A stretch of DNA of 64,000 nucleotides from Fibrobacter succinogenes (lineage in GTDB: Bacteria; Fibrobacterota; Fibrobacteria; Fibrobacterales; Fibrobacteraceae), in assembly GCF_902779965.1 (NCBI RefSeq), contig NZ_CACZDK010000017.1:143086-207085 (forward strand). Reading direction: 5' to 3'. Of this stretch, positions 17,399-25,632 are shown piece after piece. The notes beneath the pieces are model-generated. The model saw only the letters and a list, made by a program, of their open reading frames with translations, had not been told where the DNA came from and ran no database searches. Position 1 is the stretch's first letter; the number at the start of each line of letters is the position of its first letter. Position numbers and translations under genes: made by a program.

Positions 17399-20230
17399 TT
17401 ACAGCAAGTTCACGATAGCCGTGAACAGCGCATCCGAAAGTGCGTTTGTTTCCAAACCTTCAATCACGCTGAACTGGTTGAACATAATCTGGCCATTGCC
17501 AAACGGCACAAGCTGCAAGTCCACACCCGTCTTGATTTCGCCATCCTTGAGCGTTACAGAGCGTGCGTAAACCTTTGCGCCTGCGAGCTCGTTCAACGAA
17601 ATGCCCGGCATTGCCGATGCGGAATTGTGGTCGAGAACGCCGTTGCCGCCGAACACAGCGAGGAGCGGGGAGTCCTTCGGCAAATAGTGCAAGCTGAATT
17701 CGTTTGCGCCAGTTGTCCAGTGCGCTTCGATGTTGTGTTCAAAATGATGACTCTGGTTCAAAAGATCAATATCTTCAGTCGTCATATCAGAGAGCAACAG
17801 AGTCTTGCCGCCGTTCTTCGTCACATCGATGATCTTGTCCAAAATTTCATCCGGCCAAGAACTCAAGTTTGCAGTGAAGATAATTTGTTCAGAACCATCC
17901 AAAGCGGCAAGGGCATCGCTCGATTCGTCATAGTTATCGAGGAAGCAGACCTTGTCCATGGCTTCCTTCACATCCGTCTGTTCGATGACAATCAAGTCTT
18001 CGAAGCTGGAGTGGATTTCCTTGCCGTTGTCCTTGAGCGTGAGCTTTATCTTGTACATGCCCGTCGTGCGCGGAGCCATGAGCGTGCAAATGCCAAGCTG
18101 CGTAAGGGTTTTCTTGTCGGCCGGTTCTTCTGGGAGAACCTTCTGCGTGTTGAGCTCCTTGTCCTTGCTGTCAAGAAGCGTCACTTCGATTTCCACATCT
18201 TCCAAGCGACTGTTGTTCAAAAGCGTAAGCTGGAAGCTGACTTCGCTCTGCGGAGCAACGACATGTTCCAATTCGCTAATGAGCACGCGGCTCGGGGCCG
18301 TGATTTCGCGGGCAAAATTCTGCAAGCCCTTGGACTTTCTGTTTTCGTCCGTGATGCCGCTAAAGTCGGTTCCGTTGTCGGCCCACTGGTCCAAGAAGAA
18401 ACCGGAAATCTGCGGGTTGCTCTGGAATGCCGTAATCTGGTCGTACTTGCTTTTGAGTGCGATACGGTAAACATCGGCATTGAACGATTCGAAGTTCGGC
18501 CAAATCGAAAGCTTGCTGTCGGTAACAAACATTTCAACAGACTTGAATTCGTTCTTGATGGCCTTCTGGCTCTTGATGCTGCGAGGACCTGCAATGGTGG
18601 TTGCTCGTTTCGGGAAGAGCGTGTTGTTCTTGAGCGTGACGAGAACCTTGTTTTCGACATCGTTCAAAACAGGTTCTTCTTCGTCTTGGAAGTGGCTGTC
18701 GCCAAGGCCCGTGTCCGGGACCGTGAGTTCCAAGTCTTCCTTGTCGAACATGTGGGCGAGGTAGTGCGTGTAAGCGGCACTCGGGTTTTCACGCGGGTTC
18801 ACGCGCATCGTGGCGTACTGCGAAATGCGGTCGATAGAAACCGGGATGATTTTACCCGTATCCTTGTGGAAGTTCGCTTCGTTGTCGAGATAAATACTGT
18901 TGAAGTTGCTGATTGCCGGGCGGCACGTGTCAATCGGGCTAATCGCATTCAAAAGCTTGTTACCGTTCTGGAGCATGAACGTTCCGTTTTCTGAACCAAG
19001 AATCCAGGCGGCGATACACGGATGGTTGTGCTGGTCGCGCACCATGTCGTTAATCAGCTTCTTCGTGATTTCAAGACCCTGAGCGGTAGAACGCATCGTG
19101 TGGATCGGGAATTCCTGGAATACGAAAAGACCGATCTTGTCGCAAATATCGAGAGCCGTGCTGCTGAGCGGAGCGCCGCAAGAACGGATGACGTTGAAGC
19201 CCGCCGTCTTGACTGCGTTCAAGTCCTTTTCCAAAGCCGGGTTCTGGTCGGTCCAAAGGCCACCTTCGCTCCATTGCTGGTTGTAGCTTACGCCCATGAG
19301 CTTCACGATGGAATCGTTGATGTAGTAGTCGCCCTTGAGACAGTCGAACTTGCGGAAACCGAATGTCTTCACGACAGGGAAGGTGTATTCCGGAGCCTTG
19401 CCCTTAGCGCCCTTGATTTCGAGCTGCATTTCGATGGCGAACAAGTTCGGATGTTCCGGACTCCAGACGCACTTGTCCCTCTTCCAGTCCTTGATACCGA
19501 GCAGGAACTTTTGCGTGGCGTTTTCTTTCTCAAGTTTGATGTCCTTGAAGTATTCGAAAACGTCGCCGTTCGGGTTCTTCATGAGAATGCGCAAGCGAGA
19601 CTGGTAACCGCGCGGGTTGTTGAAGAACGCTTCGACAGAAACACGCTCTTGGTCCATGTCCGGTTCAACGTGAATATCGGAAATGAACGCCGCGTTACCG
19701 AGAATCAAATCGACGTGACCGCAGATACCGCCATACGGATACTGCGACCAGGGGAGACCCACCGGCATTTCGCCCGGATGAGCGTAGCGGTCGTTTGCGC
19801 CTTCCTTGCTCTCGCGACCGAAGTCGATACGGCTGTTCGTTGCACCCATGTTTGCCACGCGGATGCAAAGGATGTTTTCTTCGCCGAGCTTAATAGCCTT
19901 TTGCGTTTCGACAACAAAGGACGTGTAGGCGCCAAAGTGATCGCCAAGGAGCTTGCCGTTCAACCAAATAGTTGCATGTGTTGCAATCTTTTCAAAACGG
20001 AGGAAAATACGCTTCGTGACCTGCTTTTCATCGTCAATCGTGAATCTCTTGAAGTAAAAAGCGCAGTCCTGGGCCATCAAAAGCTTGTCAAATGCTCTTT
20101 CCCAAATGTGGGGAACGCTAACAGTCTGAGTTTTTTCAGGATACGTTGCATACCAACGATTGGAGATGCCGGTATCTTCTGTGTCCCAGATCATCTGCCA
20201 GTCGCCATCAAGGCTAATAATTTTGCTCAT
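17399..20230 (-). CDS. Glycoside hydrolase family 2-like protein
   Basis: A 943-residue protein with GH2 architecture: a jelly-roll sugar-binding domain (about 1-190; WYATYPEKTQTVSVPHIWE, FLRFEKIATHATIWLNGK), an immunoglobulin-like domain (about 195-290) and a TIM-barrel (about 300-620). TFGFRKFDCLKGDYYIND and GVSYNQQW mark barrel entry. ILGSENG (E414) matches the acid/base position of the GNE motif. A usual E-containing nucleophile motif is not obvious; MFVTDSKLS lies where it would be expected. A beta-sandwich and a C-terminal domain follow (about 640-943). No signal peptide, so probably cytoplasmic. An AGGA site precedes the ATG. Substrate unknown; beta-galactosidase, glucuronidase or mannosidase are all possible. 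Confidence 0.8.
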   Translation of the reverse strand: MSKIISLDGDWQMIWDTEDTGISNRWYATYPEKTQTVSVPHIWERAFDKLLMAQDCAFYFKRFTIDDEKQVTKRIFLRFEKIATHATIWLNGKLLGDHFGAYTSFVVETQKAIKLGEENILCIRVANMGATNSRIDFGRESKEGANDRYAHPGEMPVGLPWSQYPYGGICGHVDLILGNAAFISDIHVEPDMDQERVSVEAFFNNPRGYQSRLRILMKNPNGDVFEYFKDIKLEKENATQKFLLGIKDWKRDKCVWSPEHPNLFAIEMQLEIKGAKGKAPEYTFPVVKTFGFRKFDCLKGDYYINDSIVKLMGVSYNQQWSEGGLWTDQNPALEKDLNAVKTAGFNVIRSCGAPLSSTALDICDKIGLFVFQEFPIHTMRSTAQGLEITKKLINDMVRDQHNHPCIAAWILGSENGTFMLQNGNKLLNAISPIDTCRPAISNFNSIYLDNEANFHKDTGKIIPVSIDRISQYATMRVNPRENPSAAYTHYLAHMFDKEDLELTVPDTGLGDSHFQDEEEPVLNDVENKVLVTLKNNTLFPKRATTIAGPRSIKSQKAIKNEFKSVEMFVTDSKLSIWPNFESFNADVYRIALKSKYDQITAFQSNPQISGFFLDQWADNGTDFSGITDENRKSKGLQNFAREITAPSRVLISELEHVVAPQSEVSFQLTLLNNSRLEDVEIEVTLLDSKDKELNTQKVLPEEPADKKTLTQLGICTLMAPRTTGMYKIKLTLKDNGKEIHSSFEDLIVIEQTDVKEAMDKVCFLDNYDESSDALAALDGSEQIIFTANLSSWPDEILDKIIDVTKNGGKTLLLSDMTTEDIDLLNQSHHFEHNIEAHWTTGANEFSLHYLPKDSPLLAVFGGNGVLDHNSASAMPGISLNELAGAKVYARSVTLKDGEIKTGVDLQLVPFGNGQIMFNQFSVIEGLETNALSDALFTAIVNLL

Positions 20231-20317
20231 TCGGAGAATCCTTTATAAAATTCCGAAGAAAAGATAGAAATTTAGACGAGAGACGAGAGGCGCGAGACGA
20301 GAGGATGCTGCTGAAAA

Positions 20318-20565
20318 CGTCATTCTGAACGAAGCGTAGTGCGTAAGTTTTCTGTAAATCGTCATTCTGAACGAAGTGAAGAATCCAGTAAATTTTTTTC
20401 GAATTGATTTAGGAAGGGGAACGCCTTCCCCTGATTTCTGTTTCGACAGGCAATGCCATAGAAAAGGTTGGTGAGCCTAAGCCTGTGCTGAGCTTGCCGA
20501 AGTAAACCATCCATCACCCCTTCGCCTAGTGGCGCTGCCCCTAAAACCCTGTTGCAAAGTGAATT
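20318..20565. repeat. Intergenic repeats (GTCATTCTGAACGAAG units and a CTGAGC element)
   Basis: TCATTCTGAACGAAG occurs twice (about 20321 and 20360), the second followed by GAAGAATCCAG as in the 15805-15909 element. GCCTGTGCTGAGCTTGCCGAAG (split here as GCCTGTGCTGAGC and TTGCCGAAG, 20480-20502) resembles the REP at 597-672. I see no gene between 20231 and 20693. Confidence 0.6.
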
Positions 20566-20631
20566 TTTTAGAAGTCAATTCCGGTTTGGTCGGGAATATG
20601 TTTTATTTTATTTGTGACTAGCTTGCTGTGC

Positions 20632-20665
20632 TAAAAAAGAACCGCTCTCCGAAAAGAGCGGCTCT
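20632..20665 (-). terminator. Terminator of the subtilisin-like peptidase gene
   Basis: On the minus strand AGCCGCTCT/AGAGCGGT with a TTTTCGG loop is followed by TTCTTTTTT. Confidence 0.8.
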
Positions 20666-20693
20666 GTTTAAATAAATTTAATTTATTCTTAAA

Positions 20694-22430
20694 CTACGGC
20701 GTGACTTTATGCATGTTGTAGCCCAAGATAACGCGGTCGCCCGTGTTGCGAGTGCGTTTGATTTCGATCTTTAGCTGTGTGACGCCTGCCGGAACGGTTA
20801 TGGATTTTTGACGGAATGTGGCTAGGCCTGCTGAAGATGTGGTTTGTGCAATTAATGCTCCGGTTTGATTGTTCAGGATTCTAAGTTGGTAATTAGACGA
20901 AAGGTGACGGGCTTCATTAGCATAACGACCACTTACGAGCCAAGCGATAGCGATGTTGTATTGTGCGCCAGCTTCTACAGTTTCGTTGAAAGAATAGGTT
21001 TCATCGCTGTTGAAAAAGTCGCCATTGTTGCCATACCAATAACGAGAAACGTTGTTTCTGACCATTTCATCAAATAACGGCATGTTCTTATCGGGAAGAA
21101 CGGTTGCGTTGTTTAACATGCTGTAGTTAAACTGATAGATATTATCTGTATTAACTTTAATTATATGATTACCTGGATTGTAAGCCGTCAACATGAGTGC
21201 CTTTACCACTTCAGGATGCCATTTGTAGAAGGGGTATTTTGAAAGAAGGTCGGCGGCCATGCCGGCTGCTATCGTAGATGCACCCCAACCATCAGAAGCG
21301 GCCCTAAAATCAACTGTGTTACCGTCGTGCTTAATTCCTTTGGTGTAATCGTACTCGGAGTTGTATGTGTAGGCGGGAACGTATATTTCGGGTTTTGTGT
21401 ACTCTGCGCCCTGTTTGTTTGCGAACTTAGGTCTGGCTTGGTTTGGGAGAAGTACTGCTAAATCGTCGTTTGTTGCACCGACGCTAATTGCATTTAAGGA
21501 AATGCCGGCGCCTGTTCTTTGTCCGTTGATAGAGAACGGAGCAAATTCGATAACACGATTGTGGTAAATGTAGTTGTCCTGTTCAGCGGCTTCGTCGTTG
21601 TACAGTGTTACATTTGTGGTTGTAGATGTTATGGAGTTTCCTATATGTTGCTCGTTTCTATAGGGATTCTGCGGGCGTGTGACGTAGTGTCTTGTAGCAC
21701 GTGCGCTTCCTTCGTTGATTGGAGTAACTGTAGCGTTTGGTGAAATTCCTTTGAGAACGGAATTGGAGTAGTAATGCTGAATGCCGTATTTGTAGTTGTA
21801 TGCTACATTGCTTGTGCTGCAGTTGTTACCTGAAAAAGTTATAGGATTGTCGGCGACAATGTTATAAATATTGATGCCTGCACCGCAGGTGTTTGTCGCT
21901 TCCGCCCTGGAACAGTCCTTTTGAACGATTCCTCCGTTTGGAAGGCGTTTCAAAGGCCCTACATGCAGCATGTCGAATGTAAGCTCTCTATGTGAATAGT
22001 AGCTTTCGTTATCTGCTTTGCTTACAACGGTGCAGCTACCGCTTTTGCTTGGATATTGTGCTTGCGAATGCGTGTAATTGATTTTGCTATAGGAATTTCT
22101 GGGGGTGTCGTTGGCTTCAAAATTATTAATTGCGCTGAAATAGTTCGTTTCGGAGCGCATGTTCCCGTTTAGATGGTATTTGTTGGTGTTCGTGTTGAAC
22201 ATTGCCCATACTTTTGAAACATGGTCTACGGTTCCTATGGGCGTTACCTTTGCAAGAGCGCTAGGCTTGTTAATGTTACTCTTTGCGGTTGTGGCTTTGT
22301 TCTTTTCGAACTTGACGATGCCTGGATTTTTAGCATCTTTGCTGTTGATGATTTTTCCTTGCGCATTGAATGTGGCTGCGTTTGCGGATACGGCAACGCA
22401 TGATGCTAATAGTAGCGGAATATATTTCAT
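20694..22430 (-). CDS. Secreted subtilisin-like (S8) peptidase
   Basis: A 578-residue exported protein with a clear signal peptide (MKYIPLLLASCVAVSANA). The strongest peptidase sign is DGWGASTIAAGMAADLL followed by HPEVVKALMLTAYN, which matches the S8 serine motif (GTSxAAP...PExVKALL); S385 would be the nucleophile. The upstream ISVGATND is the usual strand before it. The catalytic Asp and His are not obvious in the divergent, Asn/Tyr-rich N-terminal part, so activity is uncertain. The C-terminus (about 480-578) looks like a P-domain-type beta sandwich (ITVPAGVTQLKIEI, RTRNTGDRVILGYN). AAGGA lies upstream of the ATG. Confidence 0.6.
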   Translation of the reverse strand: MKYIPLLLASCVAVSANAATFNAQGKIINSKDAKNPGIVKFEKNKATTAKSNINKPSALAKVTPIGTVDHVSKVWAMFNTNTNKYHLNGNMRSETNYFSAINNFEANDTPRNSYSKINYTHSQAQYPSKSGSCTVVSKADNESYYSHRELTFDMLHVGPLKRLPNGGIVQKDCSRAEATNTCGAGINIYNIVADNPITFSGNNCSTSNVAYNYKYGIQHYYSNSVLKGISPNATVTPINEGSARATRHYVTRPQNPYRNEQHIGNSITSTTTNVTLYNDEAAEQDNYIYHNRVIEFAPFSINGQRTGAGISLNAISVGATNDDLAVLLPNQARPKFANKQGAEYTKPEIYVPAYTYNSEYDYTKGIKHDGNTVDFRAASDGWGASTIAAGMAADLLSKYPFYKWHPEVVKALMLTAYNPGNHIIKVNTDNIYQFNYSMLNNATVLPDKNMPLFDEMVRNNVSRYWYGNNGDFFNSDETYSFNETVEAGAQYNIAIAWLVSGRYANEARHLSSNYQLRILNNQTGALIAQTTSSAGLATFRQKSITVPAGVTQLKIEIKRTRNTGDRVILGYNMHKVTP

Positions 22431-22464
22431 TTTTTTATCCTTCTTATTTGTTAGTATGTGCGAA

Positions 22465-22497
22465 ATTTATTGAATAAATTTCGTTGAATAAATTATA
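22465..22497. repeat. Short direct repeat TTGAATAAATTTCG
   Basis: TTGAATAAATTTCGTTGAATAAATT lies upstream of the peptidase gene (start 22430). The remaining gap up to 22853 is AT-rich with several TTTTTTGC runs (22755-22810); I see no gene in it. Confidence 0.35.
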
Positions 22498-22853
22498 ATA
22501 CTTTTTATGTTTATTGTGCAAACCATAATTTCTCTTATTTGTAATTCTTTATACGGAAATATTTGTATTTGTACGAGATGTAAGGGGTTGGATGAATTTA
22601 AAAATATTTGTGAATTTTTGTTTACAATTGTTTTTGGTGCCTTTTTGTATGATTTTTGTCGTTTTGGATTGGTTCGAAATGTTCCTGAGGACCTTTTTGA
22701 ACGTCTCTCGTTTAAAAGACATTCCGTCCCTCGATAAAAGGGCTCGACTCCGTATTTTTGTCTTTTTTGCCTTTTTTGCCTCGAAAAATTGTTTTTTTTT
22801 GCGTTTTTTGCGATTATTAACAAGAAATAAGCCACTTTTTACCAATCATCCCC

Positions 22854-22884
22854 TTTGATTTTCTGTGCACTATTACTAAATTTG
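22854..22884 (+). promoter_or_regulatory. Promoter of rplU: TTTG - 19 nt - TAAATTTG
   Basis: TTTG at 22854-22857 and TAAATTTG at 22877-22884 are separated by 19 bases. This is the full FCB-type (-33/-7) promoter and the best example in the window. Confidence 0.75.
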
Positions 22885-22917
22885 TGGTCCCAATAGCAAC
22901 CTAAAAAGGATTACAAA

Positions 22918-23403
22918 ATGTATTCTATTGTTGAAGCAGGTGGTTTCCAGTATAAAGTCGAGCTCGGCAAGGCCTACAAGCTCCCGTTGATCGACGCCGC
23001 TGTTGGTTCTGAACTGGAGCTCAAGTCCGTCCTTCTTTTCTCCGGAAAAGAAGTGCAAGTCGGCACCCCTGTCCTGAATGATGCTTCTGTCAAGGTCGAA
23101 ATTCTCGCCCATGGCAAGGAAGACACGATCATCGTGTTCAAGAAGAAGCGTCGTACTCGTTACGAACGTCGTAACGGTCATCGTCAGGGCTATACCGAGG
23201 TGCTCGTCACGGAACTCCGCTCTGGCGCTGAATCTGCAGTCGTAGACCCTCAAGTTATTACCCGCAACCGCGCTCGCGTGGCTGCCCTTGCTAAGCAGAA
23301 GGTTCAGAACAAGCCGCTCACTCGCAAGGAAAAGATCGCTCAGGGACTTCCGAAGCCGGCTAAGGTCAAGAAGAACTCTTTGCGTAAGGCTAAGGAGGCT
23401 TAA
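22918..23403 (+). CDS. rplU: Large ribosomal subunit protein bL21
   Basis: Binds 23S rRNA in the large subunit. The first ~100 residues are a normal L21 (MYSIVEAGGFQYKVELGKAY; KKKRRTRYERRNGHRQGYTEV carries the basic L21 motif, residues about 77-97). The protein is 161 residues, so it has an extra ~58-residue Lys/Ala/Arg-rich tail. AAAGGA precedes the ATG. It is followed 3 nt later by rpmA, the usual pair. Confidence 0.95.
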   Translation: MYSIVEAGGFQYKVELGKAYKLPLIDAAVGSELELKSVLLFSGKEVQVGTPVLNDASVKVEILAHGKEDTIIVFKKKRRTRYERRNGHRQGYTEVLVTELRSGAESAVVDPQVITRNRARVAALAKQKVQNKPLTRKEKIAQGLPKPAKVKKNSLRKAKEA

Positions 23404-23406
23404 TCC

Positions 23407-23633
23407 ATGGCACATAAGAAAGGTCAAGGTTCAGTACGTAACGGCCGCGACAGTAACGCCAAGTACCTTGGTGTTAAGAAGTATGCGGGCGAAACCGTCA
23501 AGGCTGGCAACAGGGCAACAATGTCGGTATGGGCAAGGACTTTACCTTGTTCTCCCTCATTGATGGCAAGGTGAAGTTTGAACGCCTCGATGCAAAGCGC
23601 CAGAAGGTCTCTGTCTATTCTGAAGAAGCCTAA
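23407..23633 (+). pseudogene. rpmA: Large ribosomal subunit protein bL27, interrupted
   Basis: The first 35 codons read a normal L27 ([20 protein letters not shown]...ETVKAGN). At about 23512 the frame breaks: the expected IIVRQRGTKFHPG segment is absent and the normal sequence resumes in another frame ([25 protein letters not shown]...) up to TAA at 23633. In the original frame it hits TGA at 23572 after 55 codons. Comparing with the usual L27 sequence, about 34 bases appear to be missing between two GGCAAC copies. A sequencing or assembly error, or a real deletion, would both explain this. The gene is normally single-copy and very important for ribosome function. Confidence 0.85.
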
Positions 23634-23652
23634 TAACTTTGGTTAGCTTTTA

Positions 23653-23685
23653 AAAGCCGGACGCGAAAGCGCCCGGTTTTTTTTG
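23653..23685. terminator. Bidirectional terminator between rpmA and the pseudopilin operon
   Basis: AAAAGCCGG...CCGGTTTTTTTT: the GCCGG/CCGG stem has T runs on both strands, so it can stop both converging transcripts. Confidence 0.8.
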
Positions 23686-23699
23686 TATAAAACAAACTT

Positions 23700-24065
23700 T
23701 TATTCCCCAATAATCGTGCTGAAGCCCACGAGGGCGTGTTTGCTTGAATCCATGTATCCTTGGAAATACACGAGATAACGTTTTTTGTCTATGGCCTTGC
23801 ATTGCAGCGGGCTCAGTGGCAATTTGTATTCGAGTTGGTATTTGTCCGGGCGATCGCAAAAGTCGGGATGTTCCTGCAAAAAACGTTCTGTTTTTGATTT
23901 TAGAACATTGTATTCGAAGTAGAGCTCGTCGTATTTCTTGTCGGTGACAAATGCCCTGTTCGCTGTGCTGTACAGGTTCATGGCCATGGAAAAAAATACG
24001 CCCGATATGGCGATAGTTACCACAAGCTCAATGAGCGTAAAACCGCTCTTGATTAAACGCTTCAT
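23700..24065 (-). CDS. Type IV pilin/pseudopilin-like protein
   Basis: A 121-residue protein with a class III prepilin signal: KSGFTLIELVVTIAISGVFF, with cleavage after the Gly and the Glu at mature position 5. The mature part has a Cys pair (about residues 70 and 88) that may form a disulphide. Its ATG overlaps the stop of the preceding gene (ATGA, 24062-24065). It ends an operon with another pseudopilin, a PilX/GspK-like protein and a PilB/GspE ATPase. Confidence 0.8.
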   Translation of the reverse strand: MKRLIKSGFTLIELVVTIAISGVFFSMAMNLYSTANRAFVTDKKYDELYFEYNVLKSKTERFLQEHPDFCDRPDKYQLEYKLPLSPLQCKAIDKKRYLVYFQGYMDSSKHALVGFSTIIGE

Positions 24066-24412
24066 TTGCTAGCTCCGTATTTGCAGTAGTGGAGCGTGCG
24101 TGTAGAGTCCGATTTGTGTCGGACTGAAACCGCACTGTAGCATAATTCTTCGTTGTCTTTCTGAACTTTTACAACGGTTTCCCAACGGTTCCCGCTTGCA
24201 TCGGTGTGTGTGACTATGGTGTCACTTGCAATCGGAGTTGTCAATAAAATGATTTTGCTTAATTCTTGCCCGTAATTGTTAATCCAAGCTTTGTTCGACA
24301 TCGGGTTCCGGAATAAATAGCCGACTACAAGAACCCCGGTGGAAGAGAGGATGGCAAAGCTGATAAGCACCTCGACAAGTGTGCTCCCGATTTTTGAGCG
24401 CTTAATTCTCAT
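24062..24412 (-). CDS. Type IV pilin/pseudopilin-like protein (GspI/PilV type)
   Basis: A 116-residue protein with prepilin motif KIGSTLVEVLISFAILSS; Ser replaces Phe at mature position 1, while Glu5 is kept. TLVEVLIS and small size resemble PilV/GspI minor pilins. The start at 24412 overlaps the previous stop by 11 nt; an upstream start at 24532 would put 40 residues before the signal. Mature part contains two Cys near the end. Confidence 0.75.
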   Translation of the reverse strand: MRIKRSKIGSTLVEVLISFAILSSTGVLVVGYLFRNPMSNKAWINNYGQELSKIILLTTPIASDTIVTHTDASGNRWETVVKVQKDNEELCYSAVSVRHKSDSTRTLHYCKYGASK

Positions 24413-25628
24413 AGCTAGCCTCGCCGCCGAGATAGATGATATCGGGAAGGAATGTGTGAATCGTTGTGTCGCCCTTAATTTGTCCGTTCCTAAAGAACCC
24501 TCTCCATAGAGTTTCACCTTCGTAAAATCCAAGATAGTAGGCTATCATTTGCCCTGTCAGTTTACCGCGAAAATCAATCATCCCTCTTGAAATGACGGAT
24601 CCCTTGATATCAACGTTTTCGGTGATGGTTACGGGGATGCCTTTCGTGGTCTCATCCCAGTTATCGCCCATAAACAAGACTAGAGCTTTGTCTGCTTTTA
24701 AGTTGGAGATTAAGAGGGTGCCGGTATAATCAACATCGCTGGTTTTGCGACCTTGAACAGCCAAGTTGATTGTTTTTTCTTGCTTGCGCTTTACGGATAC
24801 TTCCAGTGAATCCTGTGCGAAGAATGTTCCCGAAAGCAATACGCTGTCTTTTATTGAAATTGTTCGTGCAATGATATTTGCCTTTGTTGATGCAGCTCTC
24901 TCTCGTAAAAAGACTTTGTCTGCTATAATCTTGCAACGGTTACAGCGGCTGTCGCCCTGCATCGTGACTACGCGGCAACTGAGTTCTGTTGGTACGGCAT
25001 CTGTTCCGTCAAAAACGCAGCGCTCCTTTTGAAACTTATCTGTAAATTGCTTACGGCTGATTTCTGGGTAAAATTTTAGCGTGTCAAAATAAGGGAGGGA
25101 GTCGCCGACATAGACTGTATCGTAAAATGCATCTTTTTCCGCACGCATCTTGTAATGGCTGCTGTACGAAACGGTTCCGCTCATGAGCGCTGTGCCGCCA
25201 TCAATACGTGCGTTTCCGACGAGGCTTATGTTGGCCTGCGATGCGAGCAATGTCAATGCAGGGCGTTTTGTCGGAATGAATCCTGTGTGTGCTGTAAAAT
25301 GGCGCGATGAATCGTGATTGAACACGTTGAGTGAGGCGTACGCGCCGTCTTGTATTTGCGAAAGTGAAAAACGGATTTTTCCGTCTTTGCTTGAATGTTG
25401 CAAACTATCGGTGCGCCAAGGCTTGTGCTCGGCTTGCATGCGGAAAAATGCGTAATTGACGCCGCTTTCTAATTCTAGTGTCGCTTGAGCATCGGTAAAT
25501 CTGCGGGACGATTCAATCCGTTCGTTTTTGACCATGGTGTAAAACGACGAAACAAGAAACCCGATGATGACAAGAATAGCTATGGTAAGGGGGAGGGTGA
25601 ATCCACGCTTGTTGCTTACCGCGCCCAT
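24402..25628 (-). CDS. PilX/GspK-like pilus assembly protein
   Basis: A 408-residue protein. The N-terminus is KRGFTLPLTIAILVIIGFLV, a prepilin-like leader with Pro in place of the usual Glu5 environment, followed by a helix (SSFYTMVKNERIESSRRFTDAQATLELESGVNYA in meaning: membrane helix, then amphipathic helix). PilX/GspK proteins begin like this. The remainder is mainly beta-helix-like (repeating short strands, GNARIDGGTALMSG, SVLLSGTFFAQDSLEV-type), not usual for GspK. Gap to the ATPase is 4 nt. Confidence 0.6.
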   Translation of the reverse strand: MGAVSNKRGFTLPLTIAILVIIGFLVSSFYTMVKNERIESSRRFTDAQATLELESGVNYAFFRMQAEHKPWRTDSLQHSSKDGKIRFSLSQIQDGAYASLNVFNHDSSRHFTAHTGFIPTKRPALTLLASQANISLVGNARIDGGTALMSGTVSYSSHYKMRAEKDAFYDTVYVGDSLPYFDTLKFYPEISRKQFTDKFQKERCVFDGTDAVPTELSCRVVTMQGDSRCNRCKIIADKVFLRERAASTKANIIARTISIKDSVLLSGTFFAQDSLEVSVKRKQEKTINLAVQGRKTSDVDYTGTLLISNLKADKALVLFMGDNWDETTKGIPVTITENVDIKGSVISRGMIDFRGKLTGQMIAYYLGFYEGETLWRGFFRNGQIKGDTTIHTFLPDIIYLGGEASYEN

Positions 25629-25632
25629 TTTG

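Noticed and set aside
22507..22737. Small rightward open frame between the peptidase and rplU genes
   Set aside because: AT-rich, hydrophobic by composition, no ribosome site, and it overlaps the upstream DNA of two genes.
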